Assembly: GCF_002929225.1 (NCBI RefSeq) | Contig: NZ_PISM01000014.1 | Coordinates: 496,001-560,000, forward strand | Reading direction: 5' to 3' | Length of the DNA stretch: 64,000 nt | DNA from: Stutzerimonas kunmingensis | Lineage (GTDB): Bacteria > Pseudomonadota > Gammaproteobacteria > Pseudomonadales > Pseudomonadaceae | Part shown: piece by piece, positions 51,713 to 62,987 of the stretch | Numbering within the stretch: position 1 is the first letter of the stretch | Layout: each line of letters starts with the position of its first letter | Program-made: the position numbers and the translations under genes | The notes under the pieces: generated by a model | Database searches by the model: none | Seen by the model: only the letters and a program-made list of their open reading frames with translations | What the model was told of the DNA's origin: nothing

Positions 51713-52816
51713 ATGGCAGACCTGAAGATCCACAACCTGAAGAAAGGCTTCGACGGCAACGACATCATCAAGGGCATAGACCTCGACATCCGCGACCGCG
51801 AATTCGTGGTCTTCGTCGGGCCCTCCGGCTGTGGCAAGTCCACTCTGCTGCGCCTGATCGCCGGGCTCGAGGAGGTCAGCAGCGGGCGGATCGAACTGGA
51901 CGGGCGCGACATCACCGATGTCAGCCCGGCCAAGCGCGACCTGGCCATGGTGTTCCAGACCTACGCGCTGTATCCGCACATGACGGTGCGCAAGAACATG
52001 TCGTTCGCCCTGGATCTCGCCGGGGCGGACAAGCAGGAGGTGGCGCGCAAGATCGAAGCCGCCGCGCGCACCCTGGAGCTGGAACCGCTGCTCGAACGCA
52101 AGCCGCGACAACTGTCCGGCGGCCAGCGCCAGCGCGTCGCCATTGGCCGCGCCATCGTGCGCAACCCCAAGGTCTTCCTGTTCGACGAGCCCCTGTCGAA
52201 CCTCGATGCCGCGCTGCGCGTGCAGATGCGTCTGGAGCTGTCGCGCCTGCACCAGGAACTGCAGGCGACGATGATCTACGTGACCCATGACCAGGTCGAG
52301 GCCATGACCCTCGCCGACAAGGTGGTCGTGCTCAACGGCGGGCGAATCGAGCAGGTCGGCTCGCCCATGGAGCTTTATCACCAGCCGGCCAACCTCTTCG
52401 TCGCCGGCTTTCTCGGCACACCGAAGATGGGCTTTCTCAAGGGCCGCGCAAGCCGTGTCGAAGCCAGCGGCTGCGAAGTCGAGCTCGACGCCGGTTGCCG
52501 TCTGTTCCTGCCGGTGAGCGGCGCCACGCTGAAGACCGGCGATCCGGTCACCCTCGGCATCCGCCCGGAACACCTCAACCGTGGCAGCGAAGGCAACTGC
52601 CAGTTGACCGTGAAGGCCGACGTCAGCGAGCGGCTGGGCAGCGACACCTACTGCCACGTGGTCACCGGCAACAGCGAGCAGCTGACCATGCGCATCCGCG
52701 GCGACTTCACCCCGCGCTATGGCGAGTCGCTGTCGCTGACATTGGAAGCCGACCATTGCCACCTCTTCGACAGCAATGGCGTTGCAGTCGGCCAGTCGCT
52801 ACAGCAGGCGGCCTGA
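51713..52816 (+). CDS. mtlK: Polyol ABC transporter ATPase
   Basis: 367 residues, the MalK/UgpC type. Walker [10 protein letters not shown] (about 36-44), Q-loop [16 protein letters not shown], signature [14 protein letters not shown], Walker [13 protein letters not shown] and switch His (VTHDQ) are all present. The C-terminal TOBE-type regulatory domain runs from about 235 to the end. Two copies power transport by MtlF/MtlG. It lies 38 bases after mtlG and 105 before mtlD. Confidence 0.93.
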   Translation: MADLKIHNLKKGFDGNDIIKGIDLDIRDREFVVFVGPSGCGKSTLLRLIAGLEEVSSGRIELDGRDITDVSPAKRDLAMVFQTYALYPHMTVRKNMSFALDLAGADKQEVARKIEAAARTLELEPLLERKPRQLSGGQRQRVAIGRAIVRNPKVFLFDEPLSNLDAALRVQMRLELSRLHQELQATMIYVTHDQVEAMTLADKVVVLNGGRIEQVGSPMELYHQPANLFVAGFLGTPKMGFLKGRASRVEASGCEVELDAGCRLFLPVSGATLKTGDPVTLGIRPEHLNRGSEGNCQLTVKADVSERLGSDTYCHVVTGNSEQLTMRIRGDFTPRYGESLSLTLEADHCHLFDSNGVAVGQSLQQAA

Positions 52817-52921
52817 CCGACCCATAGCCACCCGATCCCTGACTTACCGGCAGATCGCTGCGCCCGCAATGGCAGCGATCCGGCCCCGGCTTTTCCACAT
52901 TCAAGCCCAGCGAGGCCCGAG

Positions 52922-54400
<1,479 letters not shown>

Positions 54401-54411
54401 CGGGGTACGGC

Positions 54412-55935
54412 ATGTTTCTCGGGATCGATTGCGGCACCCAGGGCACCAAGGCGCTGTTGCTCGACGCCAGCAACGGGCGCGTGCTCGGCCAGGGCTCGGC
54501 CGGCCACGATCTTATCAGCGGGCCCAATGGCCGGCGCGAGCAGGACACCGAGCAGTGGACCGCCGCCTTCGCCAGTGCTACCGCCGCGGCACTGGCCGAG
54601 GCCGGAGTCGACGGCGGGGCCGTGCTGGGCATTGGTGTCTCCGGGCAGCAGCATGGCCTGGTCACGCTCGATGCCGCGGGCCGCGTGTTGCGCCCGGCCA
54701 AGCTCTGGTGCGACACGGAGTCGGCTACGGAGAATCAGCGCCTGCTCGACTGGCTGGGCGGTGAACAGGGTTCGCTGCAGCGCCTCGGTATCGTCATCGC
54801 ACCGGGCTACACGGTGTCCAAGCTGCTGTGGATGAAGGAGCAGCATCCCGCGCTGTTCGCACGCATCGCCCATATCCTGCTGCCCCACGACTACCTCAAC
54901 TACTGGCTGACCGGACGGTGCGCGAGCGAATACGGCGATGCCTCCGGCACCGGCTATTTCGACGTGCGCGCGCGGCAATGGGCACCCGAGATCCTGCGCC
55001 ATATCGATGCCGAGGGTCGTCTGGAGGCCGCGCTGCCCGAGCTGATCGAACCCCATCAGCCGGTCGGCCGGCTACGCCCCGAACTTGCCGTCCGGCTGGG
55101 CCTGAACTCCCAGGCCATCGTGGCGAGCGGCGGTGGCGACAACATGATGGGCGCCATCGGCACCGACAACATCCGCCCCGGCGCGATCACCATGAGCCTG
55201 GGAACCTCCGGCACACTCTACGCGTTCTCCGGGGAACCTCGGATCAGTCCGCAGCCATCAGTTGCGACGTTCTGCTCGTCCAGCGGGGGCTGGCTGCCGC
55301 TGATATGCACCATGAACCTGACCAACGCCAACGTGGCGATACGCGAACTGCTGGAGCTGGACCTCGATGCGTTCAACGCGCTGGTGGCGCAGGCGCCGAT
55401 CGGTTGCGAAGGCGTCACGATGCTGCCGTTTCTCAACGGCGAGCGCGTCCCCGCCCTGCCCCAGGCCAGCGCCAGCCTGCACGGCCTGACCGCCGACAAC
55501 CTGAGCCGCGCCAACCTCTGCCGCGCCGTGCTCGAAGGCGTGACCTTCGGCCTGCGCTATGGGCTGGATCTGCTACGCGAAAACGGCATTCGCAGCGAAA
55601 GAATCCAGCTGATCGGCGGCGGCGCAAAGAACCCGCTTTGGCGGCAGATCGTCGCCGACATGATGGCCACGCCGGTGGTCTGCACCCGCCACAGCGAAGC
55701 CGCGGCGCTGGGTGGCGCGATCCAGGCGGCGTGGTGCCATGCCAGACAGCGCGATCCCGCGGCGAGCCTCGCCGAGCTGTGCCAGCGCTGTGTCAGCCTC
55801 GACGAGACCACGGCCGTCGCGCCTGACGCCGCCGCGGTTCTGGCCTACGAGCAGGCCTATCGGCGTTATCGGCAACTGGTAGCCAGCATCTACGGTCAGC
55901 AGACAGCACCGGACCTGACGCCGGTCACCTCTTGA
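54412..55935 (+). CDS. mtlY: Xylulokinase-type FGGY sugar kinase
   Basis: 507 residues of the FGGY kinase family. The phosphate-binding entry MFLGIDCGTQGTKALLLD, substrate-contact GVSGQQHGLV and HDYLNYWLTG, ATP-site motif GAIGTDNIRPGAITMSLGTSG and the late IQLIGGGAKNPLWRQIVADM are all seen. In pseudomonads the matching mtlY phosphorylates D-xylulose made from arabitol by MtlD. The ATG at 54412 follows GGGG and is preferred over an overlapping GTG at 54397, which lacks a ribosome-binding site. It is the last gene of the operon, followed by a terminator. Confidence 0.88.
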   Translation: MFLGIDCGTQGTKALLLDASNGRVLGQGSAGHDLISGPNGRREQDTEQWTAAFASATAAALAEAGVDGGAVLGIGVSGQQHGLVTLDAAGRVLRPAKLWCDTESATENQRLLDWLGGEQGSLQRLGIVIAPGYTVSKLLWMKEQHPALFARIAHILLPHDYLNYWLTGRCASEYGDASGTGYFDVRARQWAPEILRHIDAEGRLEAALPELIEPHQPVGRLRPELAVRLGLNSQAIVASGGGDNMMGAIGTDNIRPGAITMSLGTSGTLYAFSGEPRISPQPSVATFCSSSGGWLPLICTMNLTNANVAIRELLELDLDAFNALVAQAPIGCEGVTMLPFLNGERVPALPQASASLHGLTADNLSRANLCRAVLEGVTFGLRYGLDLLRENGIRSERIQLIGGGAKNPLWRQIVADMMATPVVCTRHSEAAALGGAIQAAWCHARQRDPAASLAELCQRCVSLDETTAVAPDAAAVLAYEQAYRRYRQLVASIYGQQTAPDLTPVTS

Positions 55936-55967
55936 TGCGCAGCGCTCGGTCGGCAGGCAAATAGCTC

Positions 55968-56007
55968 ATAAAAAAGGCAAAGCCACGGCGTGTGGCTTTG
56001 CCTTTGG
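55968..56007. terminator. Bidirectional terminator between mtlY and the acyl-CoA dehydrogenase gene
   Basis: AAAGGCAAAGCCAC-GGCGT-GTGGCTTTGCCTTT is a perfect 14-pair stem with a five-base loop. On the minus strand it continues with TTTTTATG, a strong tail. It separates convergent genes, so it probably stops both the mtl operon and the leftward gene. Confidence 0.88.
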
Positions 56008-56028
56008 TCCTGCGCCTGGGACGACGCC

Positions 56029-57255
56029 TCAGCGGCTGCGCAGCGCCTCGCGCGGCACGTACTTGCCCAGCTCGTGACGGGCGATGGCCACCCGATGCAC
56101 CTCGTCCGGGCCATCGGCCAGGCGCAGCGTGCGCTGCATCGCCCACCAGTGCGCCAGCGGGAAGTCCTCGGAAACACCGGCGCCGCCGTGAATCTGGATG
56201 GCGCGATCGATGACCTTCAACGCAACATTGGGTGCGACCACCTTGATCTGGGCGATCTCGCTGGCGGCAATCTTGTTGCCTACGGTATCCATCATGTACG
56301 CCGCGTTCAGCGTCAGCAGGCGCGCCATGTTGATCTCGATGCGGCACTCGGCGATGTAATCGAAGTTGGCACCCAGCCGGGCCAGCGGCTTGCCGAAGGC
56401 GGTGCGGCTGACGGCGCGTTCGCACATCAGCTTCAGTGCACGTTCAGCAACGCCGATAGAGCGCATGCAGTGGTGGATGCGGCCTGGGCCAAGACGGCCC
56501 TGGGCGATCTCGAAGCCGCGCCCTTCACCGAGAATGACGTTCTCGTAGGGCACTCGCACGTTCTCCAGCAGCACCTCAGCGTGGCCATGCGGGGCATCGT
56601 CGTAGCCGAACACCGGCAGCGGGCGCAGCACCTTGACGCCGGGGGTGTCCATCGGCACCAGGATCATCGAGTGCTGGGCATGGCGCGGCGCGTCCGGGTT
56701 GGTCAGGCCCATGAAGATCATGATCTTGCAGCGCGGGTCGCAGGCACCGGAGGTCCACCACTTGCGACCGTTGATGACCCACTCGTCGCCCTCGCGCACC
56801 GCGCGGGCTTCCATGTTGGTGGCGTCGGACGAAGCCACGCCCGGCTCGGTCATGCCGAAGGCCGAACGGATTTCGCCGCGCAGCAACGGTTCCAGCCACT
56901 CGCGCTTCTGCGCCTCGCTGCCGTAGCGCACCAGCACTTCCATGTTGCCGGTATCCGGCGCCGAGCAGTTGAACGCCTCCGGGCCAAGCCCCGAGCTACC
57001 CATGATTTCCGCCAGCGGCGCGTATTCGGTGTTGGTCAGGCCGGCGCCCAGTTCCGATTCCGGCAGAAACAGGTTCCACAGCCCTTCTGCCTTGGCCTTG
57101 GCCTTGAGCTCCTCGACGATAGCGGTCGGCTGCCAGCGGTCACCTTCGGCGACCTGCTGGTAGAACACCTTTTCGGCGGGATAGACGTGAGCATCCATGA
57201 ACGCTTGCACGCGCTCTCTCAGCTCTTGAACCTTCGGGGAGTAGGCGAAATTCAT
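56029..57255 (-). CDS. Acyl-CoA dehydrogenase (ACAD10/11-like)
   Basis: 408 residues of the FAD-dependent acyl-CoA dehydrogenase family. The N-terminal helical domain (about 1-125), the beta domain with [20 protein letters not shown] and [17 protein letters not shown] (about 135-175), and the C-terminal helical domain with [15 protein letters not shown] and [34 protein letters not shown] are all present. Enzymes of this group oxidise long, branched or modified acyl-CoAs; the substrate here is unknown. The start is ATG 57255 (MNFAYSPK), with AAGG upstream. It lies divergent from a LysR gene that probably regulates it. Confidence 0.88.
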   Translation of the reverse strand: MNFAYSPKVQELRERVQAFMDAHVYPAEKVFYQQVAEGDRWQPTAIVEELKAKAKAEGLWNLFLPESELGAGLTNTEYAPLAEIMGSSGLGPEAFNCSAPDTGNMEVLVRYGSEAQKREWLEPLLRGEIRSAFGMTEPGVASSDATNMEARAVREGDEWVINGRKWWTSGACDPRCKIMIFMGLTNPDAPRHAQHSMILVPMDTPGVKVLRPLPVFGYDDAPHGHAEVLLENVRVPYENVILGEGRGFEIAQGRLGPGRIHHCMRSIGVAERALKLMCERAVSRTAFGKPLARLGANFDYIAECRIEINMARLLTLNAAYMMDTVGNKIAASEIAQIKVVAPNVALKVIDRAIQIHGGAGVSEDFPLAHWWAMQRTLRLADGPDEVHRVAIARHELGKYVPREALRSR

Positions 57256-57401
57256 GGGCGACAACCTTCTGGCAGGTAATGTTTTGTAGTTTTGAATGCT
57301 AGAGGAGGCCTGGTGATTTATCTAAGCTATTTTCCTCGTGTATAAACATTCATCACCGATATATGATCGGCGAATTCCGATACACGCCGGAGAGCACAAC
57401 A

Positions 57402-58313
57402 ATGAACCTGAACAAGGTCGATCTGAATCTATTCATCGTCTTCGATGCCATCTACACCGAAGCGAACCTGACACGCGCCGGGCAGATCGTCGGCATCACC
57501 CAGCCCGCCGTTTCCAACGCCCTCGCCCGCCTGCGCGAAACCTTCAACGACCCGCTGTTCGTGCGCACCGCGCAGGGCATGGTGCCGACGCCAATGGCGC
57601 AGAACATCATCGGCCCGGTGCGCAATGCGCTGCAGCTGCTGCGGGTGTCGGTGCAGGAAAGCCGGACCTTCAGCCCGGCGCAGGCGAACAAGACCTTCCG
57701 CATCAGCATGACCGACCTCACCGAGGCGGTGATGCTGCCGCCGCTGTTCCAGCGCCTGCGCCGTCTGGCACCGAACGTGAAGATCGAGAGCATGCTGGCC
57801 AAGCGTCGCGAGACGACCAAGGAACTGGCTGCCGGCCGCCTGGATTTCGCCATGGATGCACCGCTCAATACCGACCCGCAGGTGCGCCACGTCAAGCTGC
57901 TGGAAGATCGCTACATCTGCGCCATGCGCCGTGGCCACCCGCTGGCCAAGGACAAGCTGACCCTGGAGCAGTACCTGTCGCTGTCGCACATCCATATTTC
58001 CAGCCGCCGCAGCGGGCTCGGTCTGGTGGATCTGGCGTTGGGCAAGATGGGTCTGCAGCGCAAGATCGCCCTGCGCTCACAGCACTACCTGATGGCGACC
58101 CAGGTGATCGACCAGACCGACATGGCTGTGACCGTTCCCGAGCGTTTCGCCCGCCGCCACAACCTGCATCAGGTCGATCTGCCGGTGGACATCATGCCGC
58201 TGGAAACCCACATCTACTGGCATGAAAGCACCGATCAGGACCCGGCCAACCGCTGGATGCGCGAGCAGATGATCGAGATCGCCCAGCAGGTCACCGCGCA
58301 GCAGGATCTTTGA
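57402..58313 (+). CDS. LysR-family regulator divergent from acyl-CoA dehydrogenase
   Basis: 303 residues. The N-terminal helix-turn-helix (NLTRAGQIVGITQPAVSNALARLR, about 22-45) and effector domain (about 90-300) are complete. It belongs to the same NodD-like subgroup as MexT by its start KVDLNLFIVFDAIY and RISMTDLTEAVMLPPLF. GGAGAG precedes the ATG at 57402. The 146-base divergent region is AT rich and contains ATCA-N8-TGAT (about 57350-57366), a possible LysR site. Its likely target is the acyl-CoA dehydrogenase. The inducer cannot be told from sequence. Confidence 0.82.
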   Translation: MNLNKVDLNLFIVFDAIYTEANLTRAGQIVGITQPAVSNALARLRETFNDPLFVRTAQGMVPTPMAQNIIGPVRNALQLLRVSVQESRTFSPAQANKTFRISMTDLTEAVMLPPLFQRLRRLAPNVKIESMLAKRRETTKELAAGRLDFAMDAPLNTDPQVRHVKLLEDRYICAMRRGHPLAKDKLTLEQYLSLSHIHISSRRSGLGLVDLALGKMGLQRKIALRSQHYLMATQVIDQTDMAVTVPERFARRHNLHQVDLPVDIMPLETHIYWHESTDQDPANRWMREQMIEIAQQVTAQQDL

Positions 58314-58337
58314 CGCGCTGGCGGGTGAAAGCCCGCC

Positions 58338-59357
58338 TCAGGCGCTGTCGCGCATCACCACTTCGAAACCCACATCGATACAACGCTCGGCAGGCTGCTG
58401 ACCTCGCATCAGGCTCAGCAGCATCTGCGCCGCCAGCTCGCCGATCTCGCCACGCCGGGTGCGCACCGTGCTCAGCGCCGGATGCATCCAGGCCGCCGCC
58501 GGCAGGTCGTTGAAACCGGCAATCGCCAAACGCCCCGGCACGTCGAGCCCCAGCTGATGGGCGCGAAACAGCGCCCCCAGAGCCAGGTCGTCGTTGTTGA
58601 AGAACACTGCGTCGATTTCCGAATGCTGCGCCAGCAGCCGATCCAGCAGCTCCGCGCCAAGCCCAATGGACGACAGCTGCGGCGTCAGCAACTCCAGTGT
58701 TGGCTCATAGCGTCCGGCCTGGCGCATGGCCAGACGGTAGCCTTCGGCGCGTTGCAGGGTCCGAGGGTCGAGCTGCGCGGCGGCGAAGGCGACGTGACGG
58801 TAGCCACGCTCCAACAGCGTGCGGGTCATGGCGACGCCAGCTTCCAGTTGCGAGAAGCCGACGCAATAGTCATCCGGCCGCTCGCTCAGCTCCATCAGCG
58901 TAACCATCGGTGCGGTGTAGTTGGCCAGCACTGCACGGGCGGCATCGCTGCGCTCGAACCCGGTGATCAGCAAGCCGGCCGGCTGATGCGCCAGATAGGC
59001 ACGCAGCAGCCGCTCGTCCTCTTCGGGCCGGTAGTGGCTGACGCCGATCATCATTTCGTAACCCGCCGGCATCAGCACGCGCTGGATAGCCTCGACGGTG
59101 TCGACGAACACTGCGTTGGACAGCGAAGGGATGATCACCGCCACCAGATTGGAACGCGAACTGGCCAGGCTGCGCGCCGCGGGATGCGGCACGTAGCCGA
59201 GCGCCTTGACCGCCTGCTCGATACGCTCACGCAATGCATCGGAAACGAGATCCGGTTGCGACAGCGCGCGCGATGCCGACATCAGCGAGCAGCCGGCACT
59301 GCGTGCGACATCCGAGAGGGTTACCCGCTCGGCAGAGCGGCGTCGGCGTGTGGTCAT
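58338..59357 (-). CDS. gntR: LacI-family repressor, probable gluconate regulator (GntR type)
   Basis: 339 residues. The LacI helix-turn-helix VTLSDVARSAGCSLMSASRALSQPDLVSDALRERI (about 12-46) precedes the hinge helix GYVPHPAARSLASSRSN and a periplasmic-binding-like effector domain. The family matches the GntR repressor of the gluconate genes (VTL.DVA..AG.S.MTVSRAL is the usual form). It is the last gene of the leftward gluconokinase-TRAP operon, so it is probably autoregulated. The palindrome TGTTAGCGCTATCA at the operon promoter is its likely target. The symbol rests on the kinase neighbour. Confidence 0.78.
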   Translation of the reverse strand: MTTRRRRSAERVTLSDVARSAGCSLMSASRALSQPDLVSDALRERIEQAVKALGYVPHPAARSLASSRSNLVAVIIPSLSNAVFVDTVEAIQRVLMPAGYEMMIGVSHYRPEEDERLLRAYLAHQPAGLLITGFERSDAARAVLANYTAPMVTLMELSERPDDYCVGFSQLEAGVAMTRTLLERGYRHVAFAAAQLDPRTLQRAEGYRLAMRQAGRYEPTLELLTPQLSSIGLGAELLDRLLAQHSEIDAVFFNNDDLALGALFRAHQLGLDVPGRLAIAGFNDLPAAAWMHPALSTVRTRRGEIGELAAQMLLSLMRGQQPAERCIDVGFEVVMRDSA

Positions 59358-59415
59358 GCGCGTTCCATTGGTCGAAAGCGGCGGATTCTAGCAGCGGGCA
59401 TTCTGGGGGCGCTTC

Positions 59416-60432
59416 CTAAAGTGCGGCCTTTTCCACTTCGGCCTGCACCTGATCGAACAGGTCCTGGCCGACCGCATCGATCACCGTCTGGATCGCCGGC
59501 TGCGCCTTCTCGCGCATGCGGTGGATCTCCTCGGGACTGACCTCGTTGATCTGCATGCCACGCTCCTTCAGCGCCGCCAACGCCTGACTGGCCTCGCGAC
59601 GGGTGTCCTCGCGCTCGGCATCGCGGGCCTTTTCCGCAGCGTCCATGAGGATGCCCTGCTCAGTCGCGGACAGCCCGTCCCACCAGCGCTTGGACACCGT
59701 GACGATCCAGGGGCTGTAGACGTGATTGGTCACGCTCAGGTACTTCTGCACCTCATAGAACTTCGACGAGAGGATGGTGTTGTAGGGGTTTTCCTGGCCG
59801 TCGACCGCCTTGGTTTCCAGCGCGGTGAACAGCTCGGAGAACGGCAGCGGCACCGCATTGGCGCCCATGCGCTTGAAGGTGTCGATGAAAACCGGATTGG
59901 GCATCACGCGCAGCTTGATGCCCTCGAAGTCCTCGAGCTTCTCGATCGGCCGCGCACTGTTGGTCACGTTACGAAAACCGTTCTCCCAGTACACCAGCCC
60001 GACCAGGCCCTTCTCCTCGAGTTTGTCCATCACCTGCCTGCCTACCGGGCCGTCCAGTACCTGATCCGCCTGGCGCGGATCGGTGAACAGGAACGGCGTA
60101 TCCCACACCGCCATCTCCTGGCTGATGCCGACCAGCGTCGCGGTCGAGCCGACCATCATCTCCTGCGCGCCGCCGATCAGCGCGTTCTGCATCTGGTCGT
60201 CCGAACCGAGGCTGGCGGAGGCGAAGGTGCGCACCTTCAGCTTGCCGCCGGAGGCCTTGGCCACTTCCTCAGCCAGCAGCTTGGCCGCCCTGCCCTGATT
60301 GCTGTCTTCGTTGAGGCCGTAACCGAAGCGGATCATGCGTGGGCGGATGTCGTCCGCCGCCTGCGCGTAACCGAGGCTGAGTGTGCTGCCGAGCACGGCG
60401 GCGGCCAGGGTGCTGATGAGAAGTCGTTTCAT
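59416..60432 (-). CDS. dctP: TRAP transporter solute-binding protein (sugar-acid type)
   Basis: 338 residues. A signal peptide (KRLLISTLAAAVLGSTLSLGYAQA, cleaved near 25) precedes a DctP-type binding domain: IRFGYGLNEDSNQGRAAKLLAEEV, GIKLRVMPNPVFIDTFKRMGANAVPLPFSELFTAL, and AVDGQENPYNTILSSKF. The conserved Arg of the substrate salt bridge is in KLRVMPNP. It delivers an organic acid to DctM/DctQ. Because the operon also has gluconokinase, gluconate or a related aldonate is the likely substrate. It is distinct from the C4-dicarboxylate-like orphan at 21605. Lies 61 bases after dctM. Confidence 0.88.
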   Translation of the reverse strand: MKRLLISTLAAAVLGSTLSLGYAQAADDIRPRMIRFGYGLNEDSNQGRAAKLLAEEVAKASGGKLKVRTFASASLGSDDQMQNALIGGAQEMMVGSTATLVGISQEMAVWDTPFLFTDPRQADQVLDGPVGRQVMDKLEEKGLVGLVYWENGFRNVTNSARPIEKLEDFEGIKLRVMPNPVFIDTFKRMGANAVPLPFSELFTALETKAVDGQENPYNTILSSKFYEVQKYLSVTNHVYSPWIVTVSKRWWDGLSATEQGILMDAAEKARDAEREDTRREASQALAALKERGMQINEVSPEEIHRMREKAQPAIQTVIDAVGQDLFDQVQAEVEKAAL

Positions 60433-60493
60433 GTCGCGTTACCTTCTTGTTGTTGGACGTTGGGTTGTTGAGCGCTTGGTTGCACGACCGGCG

Positions 60494-61771
60494 TTACCGC
60501 AGCCAGGCCAGGGGTACGGTGATGATCGAGGGCACGGCGATAAGCAGCCCGACGATCACCAGATATATAAGGAAGAACGGCATGACACCGCGCACCAGGG
60601 TTTCCATGCGCAGCCGGCCGATGCCGCCGACCACGTTGAGCACCGTGCCCACCGGCGGCGTGATCAGCCCGATGGACCCGATCAGCACGAACATCACACC
60701 GAAGTACACCGGATCGATGCCGGCCTTGATCGCGATCGGCGCCAGCACCGGACCGAGGATCAGGATGGTCGGGGTCAGGTCCAGCACCATGCCGACGGCG
60801 ATCATCAGCAGCATGATGGCGATCATCAGCAGTTTCGGGTCCTGCGCCAGCGGGCCGAGCATTGCAGCGATCTCGTCGGGCAGCTGCGCCAGGGTGATCA
60901 TGTACGCCGACACCGTCGCGGCGGCGCAGAGGAACATCACCGAGGCCGTGGTGCGGCTGGCACGGGTCAGCACCTCGACCAGCCCGGCCCAGTTCAGCTC
61001 GCGGTACAGCAGGGTCGAAACGGCCAGGGCATAGACGGCGGCGACCACCGCCGCTTCGGTCGGGGTGAACAGGCCGCCACGCAGCCCGCCGACGATGATC
61101 ACTGGCAGCATCAGCGCGGCAGCACCGTCGACCAGCACACGACGGCGCTCGGCGGCGCTGGCCTTTTCCTGTTTCGGTTCGTCGATCCGCCGGGCGATCA
61201 GCGTCCAGGCAACGATCAGGCCCATGCCCATGATCAGCCCCGGCACCATGCCGGCGAGAAACAGCTGGCTGATCGAAGTACCGGTGACCACGCCGTAGAT
61301 CACGAACGGCATCGACGGCGGAATGATCGGCGCGATGATCCCGCCTGCCGCCACCAGGCCCGATGACGAACTCAGCGGGTAGCCGCGCTCGCGCATCATC
61401 GGCAGCAACAGCGTCGCCAGCGCGGCGGTATCGGCCAGGGCCGAGCCGGACATGCTGGCCAGCAGCACCGAAGCGGCAATCGCCACGTAACCCAGGCCGC
61501 CACGCTTGTGACCGAAATAGGCCTGCGCCATGGCGATGATGCGCCGCGAGATGCCGCCGGCATTCATCAGCTCGCCAGCAAGGATGAAGAACGGCACCGC
61601 CAGCAGCGGGAAGCTGTCAGCGCCGGCCTGAAGGTTCTGAGCCAACAGCTGCACGTCCCAGAAATCCAGGTACCACATCAGCACCGAGCCGGTGAGCAGC
61701 AGCGCGAAGGCGATGGGCATGCCAAGCGTCATGAAGCCCAGCAGCGATGAAAGGAAGACGACGACGGTCAT
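60494..61771 (-). CDS. dctM: TRAP transporter large permease
   Basis: 425 residues of the DctM family with about 12 spans. Family motifs such as GMPIAFALLLTGSVLMW, PFFILAGELMNAGGISRRII, SMSGSALADTAALATLLLPMM, SGLVAAGGIIAPIIPPSMPFVIYG and TPTEAAVVAAVYAL are clear. The ion-coupled transport subunit. The start is the ATG at 61771, 51 bases after the kinase-DctQ fusion gene. It must work with the DctQ half of that fusion, since no other small subunit is nearby. Confidence 0.92.
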   Translation of the reverse strand: MTVVVFLSSLLGFMTLGMPIAFALLLTGSVLMWYLDFWDVQLLAQNLQAGADSFPLLAVPFFILAGELMNAGGISRRIIAMAQAYFGHKRGGLGYVAIAASVLLASMSGSALADTAALATLLLPMMRERGYPLSSSSGLVAAGGIIAPIIPPSMPFVIYGVVTGTSISQLFLAGMVPGLIMGMGLIVAWTLIARRIDEPKQEKASAAERRRVLVDGAAALMLPVIIVGGLRGGLFTPTEAAVVAAVYALAVSTLLYRELNWAGLVEVLTRASRTTASVMFLCAAATVSAYMITLAQLPDEIAAMLGPLAQDPKLLMIAIMLLMIAVGMVLDLTPTILILGPVLAPIAIKAGIDPVYFGVMFVLIGSIGLITPPVGTVLNVVGGIGRLRMETLVRGVMPFFLIYLVIVGLLIAVPSIITVPLAWLR

Positions 61772-61822
61772 ACAAGGTCCTCGGTTGGGCAGTGCCCGTA
61801 TTGTTCTGAATGCGGCGTCGCT

Positions 61823-62953
61823 TCAGTCCGCGGTGACATTCGCAGCGGCGGTGGCCGATGGCTGATCGCGCCGCCAGACATTGACCAGCTGCACCAGCGC
61901 CAGTACCGCCAGCGCGACCATGCTGGCGGCCACGGGCAACATCGCCAGGCCCAGCGGATAGCCGACTACCGGGCTGTTGATGGTCCAGCCGAACTGCATC
62001 TGATTCCAACCACCCCAGGCCGCCAGGCAGCTCGCAGCTGCCACCAGCAGCCAGCTGAGAGAGTCGACGACGCGGCGGAACAGCCGCGGGAAACGGTCGC
62101 GCAGCATGGAAAAGCTCATCAGCTCGCCGCGGCGCATGCTGGAAGCGACGCCGACGAACACCAGCCAGACGAACGCCAGCCGCGACAGCTCCTCGGCGCC
62201 GGTCCAACCGGTGCCGAAGGCGTAACGCAGCACCACGCTGGAAAACACCACGATGACCATGAAGGCCATCAGCGCGGCCATCAGCCAGTCGGTCAGACGG
62301 TCGAAGTGTTGCGCGACCGTGCCGCTGTAGATCGGCTCGTTGGTCAAAGGCGGCGCCGTGGTAGCGCTATCAAACGGACGCGAAGAAAGATCGACACGGG
62401 TTTCGATCAGCTCATCCAGACCGGCGCCCTGCATCCATTCGACGATCTGGCGCAAGACGACCTCGCGCGGTTGACTGGCATCCACCGTCAGTACGCCGGG
62501 TTCGCCCTCGGGTGATTCGAGGGTGGCGAATTGGCTGTCGACCAGGGAAATCGGCATGAAATGCCCCGCCCTGCCACCGACTCGCTGTATGGCGGTTTCG
62601 TAATCGATGGCCAGATGGGCGAAACGCAGCTCCGGGACCGCGCTGCGCAGCAACTCCCGGTAGCTGCGCTTGAGCGCCGAGCAAGCCAGCACGAAGCCGC
62701 TGCCCGCCGCCAGGGTGCGTTGCATTTCGGCGATCAGCGCGTGCAGCCACTCCACGCGATCGGCATCGGACAGCGGCGTGCCGGCACGCATGCGCGCCAC
62801 GTTCTCTGCCGGATGAAAGTTGTCCGCTTCGATGTGCGGCAGGCCGAGCGCGTCGGCTACGGCGTGGCTGGTGTCCGTCTTGCCGGAACCGCTGACGCCC
62901 ATGACGACCAGAACCGGAAGCGCGGAAGCCTTTGAGGTATGCACTGAAGGCAT
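61823..62953 (-). CDS. Gluconokinase fused to TRAP small permease (GntK-DctQ)
   Basis: 376 residues with two complete parts in one frame. The N-terminal gluconokinase (about 12-180) has the P-loop MGVSGSGKT, the conserved DNFHPAENVARMRAGTPLSDADRVEWL, CSALKRSYRELLR and GHFMPISLVDSQFATLE. It makes 6-phosphogluconate. A linker of about 30 polar residues (180-212) precedes a DctQ domain (about 213-365) with four spans and the family TGAEELSRLAFVWLVFVGVA. In TRAP systems DctQ lies with its N terminus in the cytoplasm, so the kinase would sit at the cytoplasmic mouth of the transporter. The reading frame is unbroken and the kinase motifs are intact. It is the first gene of the operon. The exact sugar acid is inferred. 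Confidence 0.85.
   Translation of the reverse strand: MPSVHTSKASALPVLVVMGVSGSGKTDTSHAVADALGLPHIEADNFHPAENVARMRAGTPLSDADRVEWLHALIAEMQRTLAAGSGFVLACSALKRSYRELLRSAVPELRFAHLAIDYETAIQRVGGRAGHFMPISLVDSQFATLESPEGEPGVLTVDASQPREVVLRQIVEWMQGAGLDELIETRVDLSSRPFDSATTAPPLTNEPIYSGTVAQHFDRLTDWLMAALMAFMVIVVFSSVVLRYAFGTGWTGAEELSRLAFVWLVFVGVASSMRRGELMSFSMLRDRFPRLFRRVVDSLSWLLVAAASCLAAWGGWNQMQFGWTINSPVVGYPLGLAMLPVAASMVALAVLALVQLVNVWRRDQPSATAAANVTAD
62359..62372 (-). promoter_or_regulatory. Operator-like palindrome inside the gntK-dctQ linker coding DNA
   Basis: TGGTAGCGCTATCA matches the promoter operator (62988-63001) at 13 of 14 positions. It encodes residues about 194-198 (FDSAT) of the linker between kinase and DctQ. 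The centres of the two sites are 629 bases apart, close to 60 helical turns. Confidence 0.5.
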
Positions 62954-62987
62954 GCGAGGAATCCATTGTTTTGCTTGTTTGGCCCAA

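Noticed and set aside
60433..60493. Third GntR-type operator between dctM and dctP (core GAGCGCTT)
   Set aside because: Only the inner AGCGCT is shared with TGTTAGCGCTATCA and the arms do not pair, so it is no better than chance.
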